The position numbers and the translations under genes are program-made. A stretch of 64,000 nt of DNA from Anaerolineales bacterium. Lineage in GTDB: Bacteria; Chloroflexota; Anaerolineae; Anaerolineales; Villigracilaceae. The DNA is taken from contig JAEURC010000015.1 in assembly GCA_016789025.1 (NCBI GenBank), positions 1 to 64,000 of the forward strand. The letters are read 5' to 3'. The notes below the pieces were generated by a model. That model ran no database searches. It was not told the origin of the DNA and was given only the letters and a program-made list of their open reading frames with translations. Positions 1 to 8,092 of this stretch are shown one piece after another. Within the stretch, counting starts at the first letter, position 1, and each line of letters starts with the position of its first letter.

Positions 1-1
1 C

Positions 2-973
2 AAGCCATACGATCCATCTCCTCATATGAATGGATTCAAATGGAAACATCATCCGATGCACCCCAAAGGTGTTGAAAAACAGATCCGCGAATTGATGAAC
101 GAAGGCGTGGAGGTGTTTGTGAATCTCGTAGACGGCACGCCCGACGACCCGCTCTCGGGAATCGGTCTTGTCACGCTGATGGAAAAACTCGGCGTGGCAT
201 TCACCGGCGCCGATTCGAAATTTTTCGATCCCTCGCGGCAAGAGATGAAAGCCTATGCCAAGAAATCGAACGTCCCCGCGCCGAATTGGGTGATGGTCGA
301 TCGCGTCGAAGATGTGGAACGCGCGGCCAAGCGGTTGCGCTTCCCAGTGTTGGTCAAACCGCCTCACGGGTACGCGAGCGTCGGTATCACGCGCGAGTCA
401 CGCTGTGAGAACGTGGACCAGCTCAAAGTCCAGGTAGGACGCGAGATCGAGTTATTTGGTCGCGCGCTGTTGGAAGAATTCATCGAAGGGCGCGAGTTTA
501 CTTGTCTTGTCGCGGAAAATCCTGATGACGCGAATAATCCGATCACCTTCAAGCCTGTGGAATTTATTTTTCCCGACGGCGAGTCATTCAAGCATTACGA
601 CATGAAATGGGTGGATTATGAGAAGATGTCGGTGGCGGCGGTGACCGATAGGCGCATCGAAAAAACGTTGCGCGAACAAACCGCGCGCTTATTTAAAGCC
701 ATGAACGGCAACGGATATGCGCGTTGCGATTATCGTATGGCGGCAGACGGCACATTGTATATGCTTGAGATCAACCCGAACTGCGGAATCTTCTATTCAC
801 CTGAGGAACCTGGTTCTGCCGATTTCTCGTTGATGAACGATAAAACGTATAACCATCATAAGTTCATGAAGTTGATTATCCGCTCCGCGCAAAATCGACG
901 CGATAACTTGATTGCCGCGAAGTTGTTGAAGAAGATGAAGAAGCAACGGGTGCCGGAGATGGCCTATTCATAA
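2..973 (+). CDS. ATP-grasp ligase, D-Ala-D-Ala ligase-like (5' partial)
   Basis: The frame is open from base 2, so the gene enters from outside the window; the first internal ATG is at 26. The visible 323 residues hold an ATP-grasp fold: a lysine/glycine ATP-binding stretch (VLVKPPHGYASVG), an acidic hinge (LLEEFIEGREFT) and a terminal Mg-binding motif (MLEINPNCG) typical of D-alanine-D-alanine ligase relatives. Such enzymes form peptide-like bonds through an acyl phosphate. The acceptor cannot be told from sequence; with no mur genes nearby I would not call it Ddl. A hairpin with a T-run follows at 1088-1122. Certain as ATP-grasp, uncertain as to substrate. Confidence 0.8.
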   Translation, partial: KPYDPSPHMNGFKWKHHPMHPKGVEKQIRELMNEGVEVFVNLVDGTPDDPLSGIGLVTLMEKLGVAFTGADSKFFDPSRQEMKAYAKKSNVPAPNWVMVDRVEDVERAAKRLRFPVLVKPPHGYASVGITRESRCENVDQLKVQVGREIELFGRALLEEFIEGREFTCLVAENPDDANNPITFKPVEFIFPDGESFKHYDMKWVDYEKMSVAAVTDRRIEKTLREQTARLFKAMNGNGYARCDYRMAADGTLYMLEINPNCGIFYSPEEPGSADFSLMNDKTYNHHKFMKLIIRSAQNRRDNLIAAKLLKKMKKQRVPEMAYS

Positions 974-1087
974 AAGTATAATTGTAACCAGTGATCAACA
1001 AACATGATTACTCCAACTTAAGGATTCAGCCGCCGATTGCACAGATTATCACGGATTTTGACTTAATTACCCTGAAATGAGCTGATC

Positions 1088-1122
1088 AAAAAATCGACCT
1101 GTTGAACCGGGTCGGTTTTTTT
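1088..1122 (+). terminator. Rho-independent terminator after the ATP-grasp gene
   Basis: A run of A, stem CGACC (1095-1099) pairing with GGTCG (1110-1114), then seven T. The A-run and T-run can extend the stem. It lies about 115 bases past the stop codon at 973. Confidence 0.6.
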
Positions 1123-1195
1123 ATGTAAATCGGTGAAGTCCGTGGCTAAAAGTCTGAAAGATTAAATTTGGGGTGAGTCATGTTTATGATCTCTT

Positions 1196-1285
1196 ATGGA
1201 TGTTCGTGTGCTCAAAAAGAAAATCACTTTTATCGGCTCTGGCGCGATGGCAGAGGCCATTGACCACACTGATAACCTACCGTAG
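1196..1285 (+). pseudogene. proC: proC N-terminal remnant (pyrroline-5-carboxylate reductase)
   Basis: An ATG at 1196 opens a 29-codon frame whose residues 7-22 read KKKITFIGSGAMAEAI. This is the Rossmann N-terminus of pyrroline-5-carboxylate reductase (family pattern KIgFIGaGNMAeAI). Homology then stops and the frame ends at TAG 1283-1285 after unrelated residues. No other part of ProC is visible downstream; the next 40 bases are a promoter-like AT-rich stretch before the gene at 1326. I read it as a truncated relic left by a deletion. It could still be translated as a short peptide, but there is no sign of function. Confidence 0.65.
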
Positions 1286-1325
1286 AATAGGCGGATAAAT
1301 TATATATAATTCTGAAAAGGTTCAA

Positions 1326-1616
1326 ATGGCAAAATATCGCATCATGTACTGGAAGCATATCCCCCAATCCATCACCGTCGAGGGCGATGGGCGCACGATC
1401 AAAAAACAACTTTCGGACAAGATTCAGAACAAAATAGACGCGTACGCGATGGCAGAGGGACTCACATCCACATCGGATTATGCGAGTCAATACAAACGCG
1501 GGGATTGGATCCAACGCGACGGCGCGCCCGAAGATGTGGCAGATGCGCTTCTTTCGGACCTTGAGGCTGAGTTCGCCAAAATAGAGATTCCGCGTCGGGA
1601 AGCGAAAACCGTTTAA
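1326..1616 (+). CDS. Virulence-factor family small protein (PF13769-like)
   Basis: A 96-aa protein beginning MAKYRIMYWKHIPQSITVE, matching the pattern of the misnamed 'virulence factor' family: a beta strand with YWK-P, then an amphipathic helix, then a GDWIQRDG motif (residues about 59-66). The family has no established biochemical role. In several bacteria members sit beside corrinoid or methyltetrahydrofolate genes, and here the next gene is a corrinoid-activator-like ASKHA protein, so a link to C1/corrinoid metabolism is plausible. The start has an AAAAGG Shine-Dalgarno and a TATAAT at 1305-1310. There is no signal peptide. Family call fairly sure, role unknown. Confidence 0.7.
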   Translation: MAKYRIMYWKHIPQSITVEGDGRTIKKQLSDKIQNKIDAYAMAEGLTSTSDYASQYKRGDWIQRDGAPEDVADALLSDLEAEFAKIEIPRREAKTV

Positions 1617-1689
1617 CCACAAAGGGCACGAAGGGACACAAAGGTTTTTAAAAAATCCGTGTTGTCCGTGATTTCCGTGTACAAAAATA
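1617..1689. repeat. ACCACAAAGG-CACGAAGG-type intergenic repeat
   Basis: A purine-rich string of near-octamers (accacaaagggcacgaaggg...) followed by (tccgtg)-type repeats. A second, longer copy lies at 63396-63478, where it forms an inverted pair. Confidence 0.6.
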
Positions 1690-3720
1690 ATGACCAAACA
1701 CACCATCATCCTCCAACCCTCTGGCAGTCGCGGGCAAGTGGACGAAGGCACATCTGTCCGCACTGCCGCGCGCGAGTTGGGCGTGGAGATCGAGTCCATT
1801 TGCGCGGAGAATGCCACGTGCGGCAAGTGCATGGTGTTGATCGAGGAGGGTCGCTTCGAGAAATACAACATCGACTCGCAACAAGCCAACCTCTCCCCCG
1901 TCGGCGTGGAAGAACGCGCGTATCTCGAACGAAGACCCAAATTACTAAAACAAAAAGGCTGGGAGATCGGACAAGTCCGCTTATCGTGCCAGTCAAAGAT
2001 TCTAGGCGACGTGCTGATCAACGTGCCCGAAGAGAGTCGCGGTAACAAACAGATCGTCCGCAAGAGCGCGAGCAACCGCCCGATTGAGATCAAGCCCGCC
2101 ATCCGCAAATATCTTGTGACGATGACGCCTCCGAATTTGGAACGCCCCATCGCAGACTGGGAACGTCTCGCTAAGGGACTCGAAACATCCATACAATTGG
2201 TTCACGGCGTGGATGCGAAAGTCCCGCGCTGGTATGACATGAACATTGATTATCAATGCTTGCGGACGTTATCAAAGACTCTCCGCGATGCAAAATGGAG
2301 TGTCACCGTTTCGGTATGGAACGATAAAGAAGTGATCGCTGTTCAGGGTGGTTATCACGAAGAGAGTTACGGCGCGGCGGTGGACATCGGCTCGACGACG
2401 GTCGCGCTGTATCTGTGCAATTTGCGGACTGGAGAATTGCTTGCCGCCGAATCCGAGATGAATCCGCAGATCGTGTATGGCGAAGATGTCATGTCGCGGA
2501 TTCAGTACGCGATCGAACATCCCGATGGCTTGGAAAAACTCCATAAAGCGATCATCTCGACGTTGAATAAGTTGTTGAGCAAAGCGGCGCATGAAGCCAA
2601 GATCAAGTTGAATGAAATACTCGAAATGGTTCTGGTCGGAAATTCAACGATGCACCACGTATTGTTGAATTTACACCCGAAAGATTTGGGACTCGCGCCA
2701 TTCGTGCCAACGATCCATAAATCAGTTGACATCAAAGCGCGTGAGTTGGGATTGCACATCAATCCGTCGGGGAATATTCACGTCCTGCCAACGATTGCAT
2801 CGTTCGTCGGCGCGGACACGAGCGCGATGATCCTTGCGGAGGAACCGCACAAGCAAGATGAAAATTGGCTGTTGATTGATGTTGGCACAAACGCTGAACT
2901 TGTGCTTGGGAATCGGAAGCGATTAGTCTGCACGTCCACGCCGACGGGTCCCGCGCTCGAGGGCGCGCATGTGGAATATGGTATGCGAGCCGCGCCTGGC
3001 GCGATGGAACGAGTCCATATTGACGAAACGACTCTCGAACCGAAATATAAAGTCATCGGCATCGAGGGCTGGAACACCGATCACGCCGAGTTCAAAGGTC
3101 ACGTCAAAGGGATATGCGGATCCGCCATCATTGACGGAGTGGCAGAACTGTTTCGGGCGGGGATCGTCGATTCAAGGGGCAAATTCAAAAAGGATTTAGA
3201 GACGAGGCGTGTTCGAGAGGGCGAGTCAGGTTGGGAGTATGTGATCGCCTGGACGGAGGAGACATCCATCGGACGAGACATCCCAATTACACAACAGGAT
3301 GTGCGGCAGATCCAATTGGCGAAAGCCGCGCTGTTCACGGCGGCGCGGACGTTGTTGAAGCGCAGTAATTTGCAAAACCCCGATAAGGTGATTCTGGCGG
3401 GCGGGTTTGGAAGTTTTATTGATAAAGAGAAGGCGATGCTGATCGGGCTGATCCCCGATTGCGAGTTGGACAATGTGTACGCGGTCGGCAACGCGGCGGG
3501 CGACGGCGCGCGCATCGCGTTGTTGAACATCGAGAAGCGGAATGAAATTGACGCGGTGACGCGCAACGTGGAACGATTCGAATTGCCGACTGATCCCGAT
3601 TTTCAAAATCAATTTATGCTCGCCACGAGTTTCCCGCACATGAGCGAGCCGTTCGAGCACATCGCGCATTTGATTCCGAATCGCGTGGTTGACCCGATGG
3701 CGAAGAATTTTATGAAATGA
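1690..3720 (+). CDS. RACo-like corrinoid activation protein: [2Fe-2S] ferredoxin plus ASKHA ATPase
   Basis: The 676-aa protein starts with a plant-type ferredoxin domain whose ligands are visible as C38, C44, C47 and C100. A linker leads to an ASKHA ATPase domain (DUF4445) starting near residue 229 with the phosphate-1 motif VDIGSTTVALYL, and later VGNSTMHH and a GGFGSF motif. This is the layout of RACo/RamA-type reductive activators, which use ATP to drive one-electron reduction of inactive Co(II) corrinoid proteins in methyl transfer. A homocysteine S-methyltransferase follows after a repeat-filled gap, fitting methyl-group chemistry, but no corrinoid protein is in the window. Family call strong; partner unknown. 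Confidence 0.85.
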   Translation: MTKHTIILQPSGSRGQVDEGTSVRTAARELGVEIESICAENATCGKCMVLIEEGRFEKYNIDSQQANLSPVGVEERAYLERRPKLLKQKGWEIGQVRLSCQSKILGDVLINVPEESRGNKQIVRKSASNRPIEIKPAIRKYLVTMTPPNLERPIADWERLAKGLETSIQLVHGVDAKVPRWYDMNIDYQCLRTLSKTLRDAKWSVTVSVWNDKEVIAVQGGYHEESYGAAVDIGSTTVALYLCNLRTGELLAAESEMNPQIVYGEDVMSRIQYAIEHPDGLEKLHKAIISTLNKLLSKAAHEAKIKLNEILEMVLVGNSTMHHVLLNLHPKDLGLAPFVPTIHKSVDIKARELGLHINPSGNIHVLPTIASFVGADTSAMILAEEPHKQDENWLLIDVGTNAELVLGNRKRLVCTSTPTGPALEGAHVEYGMRAAPGAMERVHIDETTLEPKYKVIGIEGWNTDHAEFKGHVKGICGSAIIDGVAELFRAGIVDSRGKFKKDLETRRVREGESGWEYVIAWTEETSIGRDIPITQQDVRQIQLAKAALFTAARTLLKRSNLQNPDKVILAGGFGSFIDKEKAMLIGLIPDCELDNVYAVGNAAGDGARIALLNIEKRNEIDAVTRNVERFELPTDPDFQNQFMLATSFPHMSEPFEHIAHLIPNRVVDPMAKNFMK

Positions 3721-3723
3721 AAA

Positions 3724-3862
3724 GATTCGGTGGTCGAGTAGGGCGAAGCCCGTATCGAGACCACCACGACGTAAAGTAATTCTTGTTGCAAAAATTTTTC
3801 TGGTTACTGGTGGTCTCGATACGACACTCGCTATCGCTCGTGTCTACTCGACCACCGAGGTA
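3724..3862. repeat. Inverted GGTGGTCTCGATACG / CTCGACCACC repeat
   Basis: Two opposed copies of a palindromic unit (GGTGGTCGAGTAG...CGTATCGAGACCACCA, then TGGTGGTCTCGATACG...CTACTCGACCACCG) fill the gap between the RACo-like gene and the methyltransferase. Related copies occur at 29862-29968 and 31205-31323. Confidence 0.75.
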
Positions 3863-3880
3863 AACAAAAAAGGAAATTCA

Positions 3881-4780
3881 ATGAACAAATTTCTTGAACG
3901 ACTCAACTCAGGCGAGATCCTTGTTGCCGATGGCGCGACGGGATCGAACTTGCAAAAAATGGGACTCAAGCCTGGCAAGCCGCCAGAGGACTTGATCATT
4001 GACGACCCCGATACCCTGCTGAAACTCGCTTCATCCTTCGCTCAGGCTGGTTCGGACATCATCCTCACCTGCACCTTCGGCGGGACGCGGATGCGGATGA
4101 AAGATTCAAAATATCAGGATCGGACTCCCGAAGTAAACATCCGCGCGGCGGAGATCGCACGCAAAGCCGCCTCGCTCAACAACGGATTGGTCGCTGGCTC
4201 GATGGGACCTGTGGGTGCGTTGATCAAGCCGTACGGTCCGCTTGAGTTTGACGAAGTGAAAGCGACATTTGCCGAGCAAGCCAAAGCCCTCGCCGATGGC
4301 GGCGTGGACTTGTTGCTGATCGAAACCATGTTTGCAATGGAGGAAACAACCGCCGCGTTCGAGGGCGCGAAGTCTGTGACCGATCTGCCAATCGTCGTTT
4401 CATTTAGTTACGACCGCGGCACGCGCTCGATGATGGGTGTCAAACCAAAAGATGTGATCAAGAAATATTCCGAGATGGGCGCGACGCTTGTCGGCGCAAA
4501 TTGTGGGACGACACTCGATAACATGGAAGCCGTTGTCAAGGAATATGCCGCGACCCTGCCGAACGTTCCGTTGTGGGTGAAACCAAACGCGGGCGTCCCG
4601 CATATGGACATCGAGACCGAGCAAGGCGTGTACGATATGGGTCCCGAGGATATGGCGAAGTATTCAAAGAAGTATGTTGAATTGGGAGCCAAAGTTGTAG
4701 GCGGATGTTGCGGGAACACCCCCGAACATATCGCCGCGATTGTGAAAGCGGTGAAGAAGACAGAACAGGCTGGAGCGTGA
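3881..4780 (+). CDS. Homocysteine S-methyltransferase family protein
   Basis: A 299-aa TIM-barrel protein of the Hcy-binding family, equal in size to the N-terminal module of MetH or to MmuM/BHMT. The start has the usual (V)ADGATGSNLQ signature, and the three zinc cysteines are present: C208 in GANCG and C276-C277 in GGCCGNTPEH. Members take a methyl group from a donor (methylated corrinoid, methyltetrahydrofolate, betaine or S-methylmethionine) to make methionine. The RACo-like neighbour hints at a corrinoid-linked donor. No cobalamin or pterin domain is fused here. The start at 3881 follows an AAGGAAATTC Shine-Dalgarno. Confident on family, donor unproven. Confidence 0.85.
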   Translation: MNKFLERLNSGEILVADGATGSNLQKMGLKPGKPPEDLIIDDPDTLLKLASSFAQAGSDIILTCTFGGTRMRMKDSKYQDRTPEVNIRAAEIARKAASLNNGLVAGSMGPVGALIKPYGPLEFDEVKATFAEQAKALADGGVDLLLIETMFAMEETTAAFEGAKSVTDLPIVVSFSYDRGTRSMMGVKPKDVIKKYSEMGATLVGANCGTTLDNMEAVVKEYAATLPNVPLWVKPNAGVPHMDIETEQGVYDMGPEDMAKYSKKYVELGAKVVGGCCGNTPEHIAAIVKAVKKTEQAGA

Positions 4781-4801
4781 GTCTCCGGCCTGTTAGTTTC
4801 G

Positions 4802-5554
4802 TTATTTCAATACAATGGCTGATAGTTTACGCAGGTTCAATTGTTTAGTGACTTTTGATTTTATCTTCCCCAACCCCATATAGTGATCCTTCGTTTTCTT
4901 ATCCATCTTCTCCAGCGTATACCGCAATGTGACTCGCGGCATGGTGGCGGCGTATTGATCTAAAAATTTCAACAGGCGCTTTTTATCCTTATCGCCTGCG
5001 TAACGCAGCGCCCAGCCATTCGCTTTGTGGATTAATTCTTCCTTGTCATACAACATCATCTCGGCGAGTTTGTATGTGTCATCCAAATCATCTTTGCCGA
5101 TGAAATACAGCGTGCTGACGATCGCCGTCCTTCGCTCCGCCATCATTTTAGACTTCGCCAATTTATATAAAATCTTGCGCGGCTTATCAACCAGATAACT
5201 GCCGACCACCCAAATCGCGCTTCGGTCCACCAAATCCCAAGTGTTGATTCGGTCATGGCGGCGGATGTACATGTCAAACAATTCTTTTTTTCGCTCAGGC
5301 GTTGTCTTCTTACTTCGCGCCTGAAAATCCATGATACTGACCGCGCCGACTCGCGCCTCATGGGCGGGATGATCGAGTAATTTTTCCACTTCATCCAATT
5401 CCATGTTCATAGACTCTTTAGCAAGGGCAAAGATTTGACCCATCTTCACGCCCATAATCTGGTCTTTCTTGTCCGCTGCAAGAGGTGCATTGAACTTTTG
5501 CGTTTGCTTGGAACTCAGCGCTTTCAGCCGTTCGATGAATTGTTTTGCATTCAT
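4802..5554 (-). CDS. AlkD-like DNA alkylation repair protein (HEAT-like)
   Basis: About 250 aa made of helical HEAT-like repeats, matching the DNA alkylation repair family (AlkC/AlkD). Landmark segments are the conserved NTWDLVD (about 104-110 from this start) and the HKANGWALR region near residue 180. AlkD removes positively charged alkylated bases such as 7-methylguanine. I place the start at ATG 5554, two bases after the upstream gene's stop and behind a GGAAAAG Shine-Dalgarno; a longer reading from 5602 would overlap that gene by 46 bases. It is the last member of the minus-strand ArsR operon. Confidence 0.75.
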   Translation of the reverse strand: MNAKQFIERLKALSSKQTQKFNAPLAADKKDQIMGVKMGQIFALAKESMNMELDEVEKLLDHPAHEARVGAVSIMDFQARSKKTTPERKKELFDMYIRRHDRINTWDLVDRSAIWVVGSYLVDKPRKILYKLAKSKMMAERRTAIVSTLYFIGKDDLDDTYKLAEMMLYDKEELIHKANGWALRYAGDKDKKRLLKFLDQYAATMPRVTLRYTLEKMDKKTKDHYMGLGKIKSKVTKQLNLRKLSAIVLK

Positions 5555-5556
5555 AT

Positions 5557-6108
5557 TTATTCTTTTCCCATCAACGCCAATAACTTCGTGGTCGTGTTCC
5601 AATTGCGGATGGTCATGTTTTGATAGACAGGCATCCCAATAATTTTTGTCAAATGACTCGAAGATGCCCTGGCGGTGAGCCGTGAAAAATACAGCACGTC
5701 TTTTCCAGCAGACCCATTGTCCACGCCTTCTTTCATGCTGACGCTTTTCATCGCTTCTTTTGCGGTGAGCGGCTCTTTCAAAAAGATGACATCGTATTTG
5801 AATTTATCAAGCTCTTTGCCAAACCCACGCGGAGCATCGTCCACAGTTTGTTTCAATTGTTTATAACTGATAACCACGAGTCGCGCTTCATAGTTAAATC
5901 GTTTAGAAAGCCCCGCTTCAATCATCTTCGTCAGTTTGGCTTTATCCTTTTCGGCAGATTTGAAAATCACATTCCCGCTTTGAATGTAGGTGACGACATC
6001 GGTCAAGCCTAAACTTTCGAAACATGCTTTCAAATCTGCCATTTTGATAATGTTATTCCCGCCGACGTTGATTCCGCGCAACAATGCAAGGTATTGAGTC
6101 TGTGCCAT
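5557..6108 (-). CDS. DUF1697 family protein
   Basis: A 183-aa protein with the DUF1697 hallmarks: N-terminal YLALLRGINVGGNN, then MADLKACFESLGLTDVVTYIQSGNVIF, and near the C-terminus the MPVYQNMTIRNWNTTTKL segment. The family is widespread, cytosolic and of unknown biochemistry; it often sits with small stress-type proteins like those around it. The stop codon (5557-5559) lies two bases before the AlkD-like start, implying translational coupling. The upstream gap of about 95 bases holds TTTACCTG-type micro-repeats. Family assignment is firm, function is not known. Confidence 0.85.
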   Translation of the reverse strand: MAQTQYLALLRGINVGGNNIIKMADLKACFESLGLTDVVTYIQSGNVIFKSAEKDKAKLTKMIEAGLSKRFNYEARLVVISYKQLKQTVDDAPRGFGKELDKFKYDVIFLKEPLTAKEAMKSVSMKEGVDNGSAGKDVLYFSRLTARASSSHLTKIIGMPVYQNMTIRNWNTTTKLLALMGKE

Positions 6109-6164
6109 TTGTTCCTTTCAAAACGTAAGGCGACGCTTTCAATGTCATGAAACTACATTTACTC

Positions 6165-6207
6165 GGTCGCCTTACTTGTTTACCTGTTTACTTGCCTACC
6201 TACTTAC
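6165..6207. repeat. TTTACYTG octamer micro-repeat
   Basis: Degenerate tandem units (acttgtttacctgtttacttgcctacc...) at the 3' end of the PhnB-like gene, reaching its stop codon. Same family as 9704-9730, 42467-42482 and 61351-61420. Confidence 0.6.
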
Positions 6208-6644
6208 TTCCCATTATACGCCTTCTCCAAATCAGCCACGATGATCTTGTTCATCTTCAACATCGCATCCACCACGCGCTTGGCTTTGACCTGGTCGGGG
6301 TCGCCCATCAGCTCGCCCAATTGCTTCGGCACGACTTGCCACCACAACCCAAACTTATCCTTACACCAACCGCACTTGCTTTCTTCGCCGCCATCGGCGA
6401 TGAGTTTGTTCCAGTAGTAATCCACGTCCTTTTGGTCTTCACAGTGGACGAAGAACGAAACCGCCTCATTGAACTTGAATTCGGGTCCTGCATTCAAGCC
6501 CATGAATTCCTGCCCGTCCAATTCAAATTGCACGGAGTACGGCGAAGAACTGATCACCTTCGAGTTCTTGAAGATGGAGACATAGTAATTCATTGCCTCC
6601 TCCGCCTGCGACTCGAACCATAAAAACGGGGTAATTTTTTTCAT
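6204..6644 (-). CDS. VOC superfamily protein, PhnB/3-demethylubiquinone methyltransferase-like
   Basis: A 146-aa glyoxalase/bleomycin-resistance-fold (VOC) protein of the PF06983 group: MKKITPFLWFESQAEEAMNY at the start, FMGLNAGPEFKFNEAVSF in the middle, and a C-terminal CGWCKDKFGLWWQVVP segment, all standard for 'PhnB-like' proteins. Despite the domain name these are not methyltransferases; substrates are unknown. I place the start at 6644, directly behind AAGGAG, instead of the in-frame ATG eight codons earlier, which has no Shine-Dalgarno. It belongs to the ArsR-led minus-strand operon, where VOC proteins typically accompany AHSA1 and DUF1801/DUF1697 proteins. Confidence 0.8.
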   Translation of the reverse strand: MKKITPFLWFESQAEEAMNYYVSIFKNSKVISSSPYSVQFELDGQEFMGLNAGPEFKFNEAVSFFVHCEDQKDVDYYWNKLIADGGEESKCGWCKDKFGLWWQVVPKQLGELMGDPDQVKAKRVVDAMLKMNKIIVADLEKAYNGK

Positions 6645-6729
6645 CTTGTTTTCTCCTTTTATGACCATGGACGATAGACCTCAGACCATTGCATGTTCTA
6701 TCGTCGGTCGTCCATCGTCAATGGTCAAA

Positions 6730-7032
6730 TTATTTTTTCTTCACAGTCTTCTTCGCAACTGGCTTCTTCTTTTTAGCCTTGCCTGCCAAATTCAACGTGC
6801 CAGAAGCGTCGCGATGAACGCCTGTGGTGTGTTTCAATTCAAACTCTGCGCCGTTGCGGATCACATATGCAATCGCCCGCGCATGTCCCGTTCCCAGATC
6901 GTAATCACGTTTCAGCCAGACAATGATGTCTTTGAACTCAGTGATCTTCAATTTCCTGGCTTCTGCAATGAACTGTTTTGGGGTCTTGCCAGTTTTTTCT
7001 TCGATATTATCAAGATAGGCTTGAAACGACAT
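6730..7032 (-). CDS. DUF4287 family protein
   Basis: A 100-aa protein with an N-terminal DUF4287 region (MSFQAYLDNIEEKTGKTPKQ, then an acidic-basic helix pair and KRDYDLGTGHARAIAYVI around residues 42-59). The C-terminus is a lysine-rich tail (KAKKKKPVAKKTVKKK) that could contact nucleic acid or be a disordered anchor. No activity has been established for the family. It sits between the DUF1801 and PhnB-like genes of the minus-strand operon, with a TTTTTCCTTTCTTT-type pyrimidine stretch (on the plus strand) just upstream that supplies an AAGGAAAAAA Shine-Dalgarno. Confidence 0.8.
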   Translation of the reverse strand: MSFQAYLDNIEEKTGKTPKQFIAEARKLKITEFKDIIVWLKRDYDLGTGHARAIAYVIRNGAEFELKHTTGVHRDASGTLNLAGKAKKKKPVAKKTVKKK

Positions 7033-7061
7033 TTGTTTTTTCCTTTCTTTGGTTGTGTCAC

Positions 7062-7129
7062 CCTGAGCGATAGCGAAGGGTCTCAGCTTTCAGTCGTAGA
7101 GATGCTTCGCTTCGCTCAGCATGACATGG
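7062..7129. repeat. GTCACCCTGAGCG...GCTCAGCATGAC inverted repeat
   Basis: Imperfect inverted repeat in the DUF1801-DUF4287 gap, opening with ACCCTGAGCGATAGCGAAGG and closing with CTTCGCTTCGCTCAGCATGA. Member of the CTGAGCG-GAAG repeat family (see also 45409-45500). Confidence 0.7.
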
Positions 7130-7507
7130 CTAAGTCTTCTTCTTTTCACCTTTCAAATTATCCGCCACGCGATACTTCACCACCTGACGGATCAACTTCA
7201 ACGGAAGCGGCTGATCGAGCGGGAATTGGATCGTCCCTTTGCCAGCCGCATATTTCGAGACGGCTTTGTTGAACGCTTCACTCCCCGCTGGTATCGGGTA
7301 CATCGAAACTCGAGTCTTCCATCCCGCATAGTGGACGAGATTCTTGCCGTTCAACTCAAAGCACGCTATCTGATAACTGATCTTCTCTTTGGCGGTCGGC
7401 ACAACTTCTTTGATCGTCGCGCGCATTTGTTTCAACACCTTTTGCACTTCAGGCGGGAACGAACCGATGTACTCAGCCACCGAAGCAAAACCTTTTTTGG
7501 TTGCCAT
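7130..7507 (-). CDS. DUF1801 (YdhG-like) family protein
   Basis: A 125-aa DUF1801 protein: helical N-terminus (VAEYIGSFPPEVQKVLKQMR), the central EKISYQIACFELNGKNLVHYAG strand pair and the GTIQFPLDQPLPLKLI motif near residue 95. The fold is related to iron-chaperone/YdhG proteins; the biochemical role is unsettled. It lies in the ArsR operon about 95 bases after the AHSA1 gene. The C-terminus ends in a basic GEKKKT tail next to a CTGAGCG-type repeat. The start at 7507 follows an AAAGGCGATTCTC stretch, a modest Shine-Dalgarno. Confidence 0.8.
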   Translation of the reverse strand: MATKKGFASVAEYIGSFPPEVQKVLKQMRATIKEVVPTAKEKISYQIACFELNGKNLVHYAGWKTRVSMYPIPAGSEAFNKAVSKYAAGKGTIQFPLDQPLPLKLIRQVVKYRVADNLKGEKKKT

Positions 7508-7602
7508 GAGAATCGCCTTTCTTTATTTGCAGTAAGGGCACAGCGAAACGATAGATCGTCAGAATCAAGAACAGACTCGCTATGTCCCTACATATTTCAA
7601 CA

Positions 7603-8091
7603 TTACTTCATCCCCGCCAACAGATCATCCAACCGTTCATAACCTTCGCGCACGCCGCTTTCCATTCCAGAGGCGACCATGCCGTCGCGGTCGGCAACAG
7701 ATTGAAAGACGGAATGAATCGTGATCTTCGTCCGATCGTTGGGCAGTTTTTCGAGTCGCATCGTATCGAGAGTCACATGTCCAGGTTCGGGCATCCCCTC
7801 AAACTCGAAGGTTTGGATCATCAAGTCTTCGCTCATGGTATGGAAGTTGCCATGAAATGCGTACGCATTACCCTCTTTATCTTTGTGAATGTAACGATAC
7901 TTTCCGCCGCTCACAGGCTCGAACGTCTCGAGGACGATCTCATACCCATGCGGACCCAGCCACTGCGCGTACAAGCTGGCGTCGGTGTGCGCCTTGTACA
8001 CCAACTCGCGCGGCGCATCGAATTCGCGCGTGATGAACAACTCCTGCTTGCCTGGTTCTGCGGTAACAACGGTTTTATTTTTCGTAGACAT
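7603..8091 (-). CDS. AHSA1/SRPBCC-domain protein
   Basis: A 162-aa START-like (SRPBCC) protein of the AHSA1 type. Visible marks are [20 protein letters not shown] near residue 18, the WLGPHGYE tryptophan block, and the terminal [19 protein letters not shown] helix that closes the hydrophobic pocket. Family members bind lipids or hydrophobic ligands; some dimerise with or respond together with an adjacent ArsR regulator. Here the start (8091) is one base after the ArsR stop, and the Shine-Dalgarno GGAG lies inside the ArsR gene, so the two are translationally coupled. Ligand unknown. Confidence 0.85.
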   Translation of the reverse strand: MSTKNKTVVTAEPGKQELFITREFDAPRELVYKAHTDASLYAQWLGPHGYEIVLETFEPVSGGKYRYIHKDKEGNAYAFHGNFHTMSEDLMIQTFEFEGMPEPGHVTLDTMRLEKLPNDRTKITIHSVFQSVADRDGMVASGMESGVREGYERLDDLLAGMK

Positions 8092-8092
8092 G

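Noticed and set aside
1230..2192. 320-codon minus-strand frame opposite the RACo-like gene
   Set aside because: Lies antisense to two supported genes and reads as a mix of Arg, Cys and Ser with no domain.
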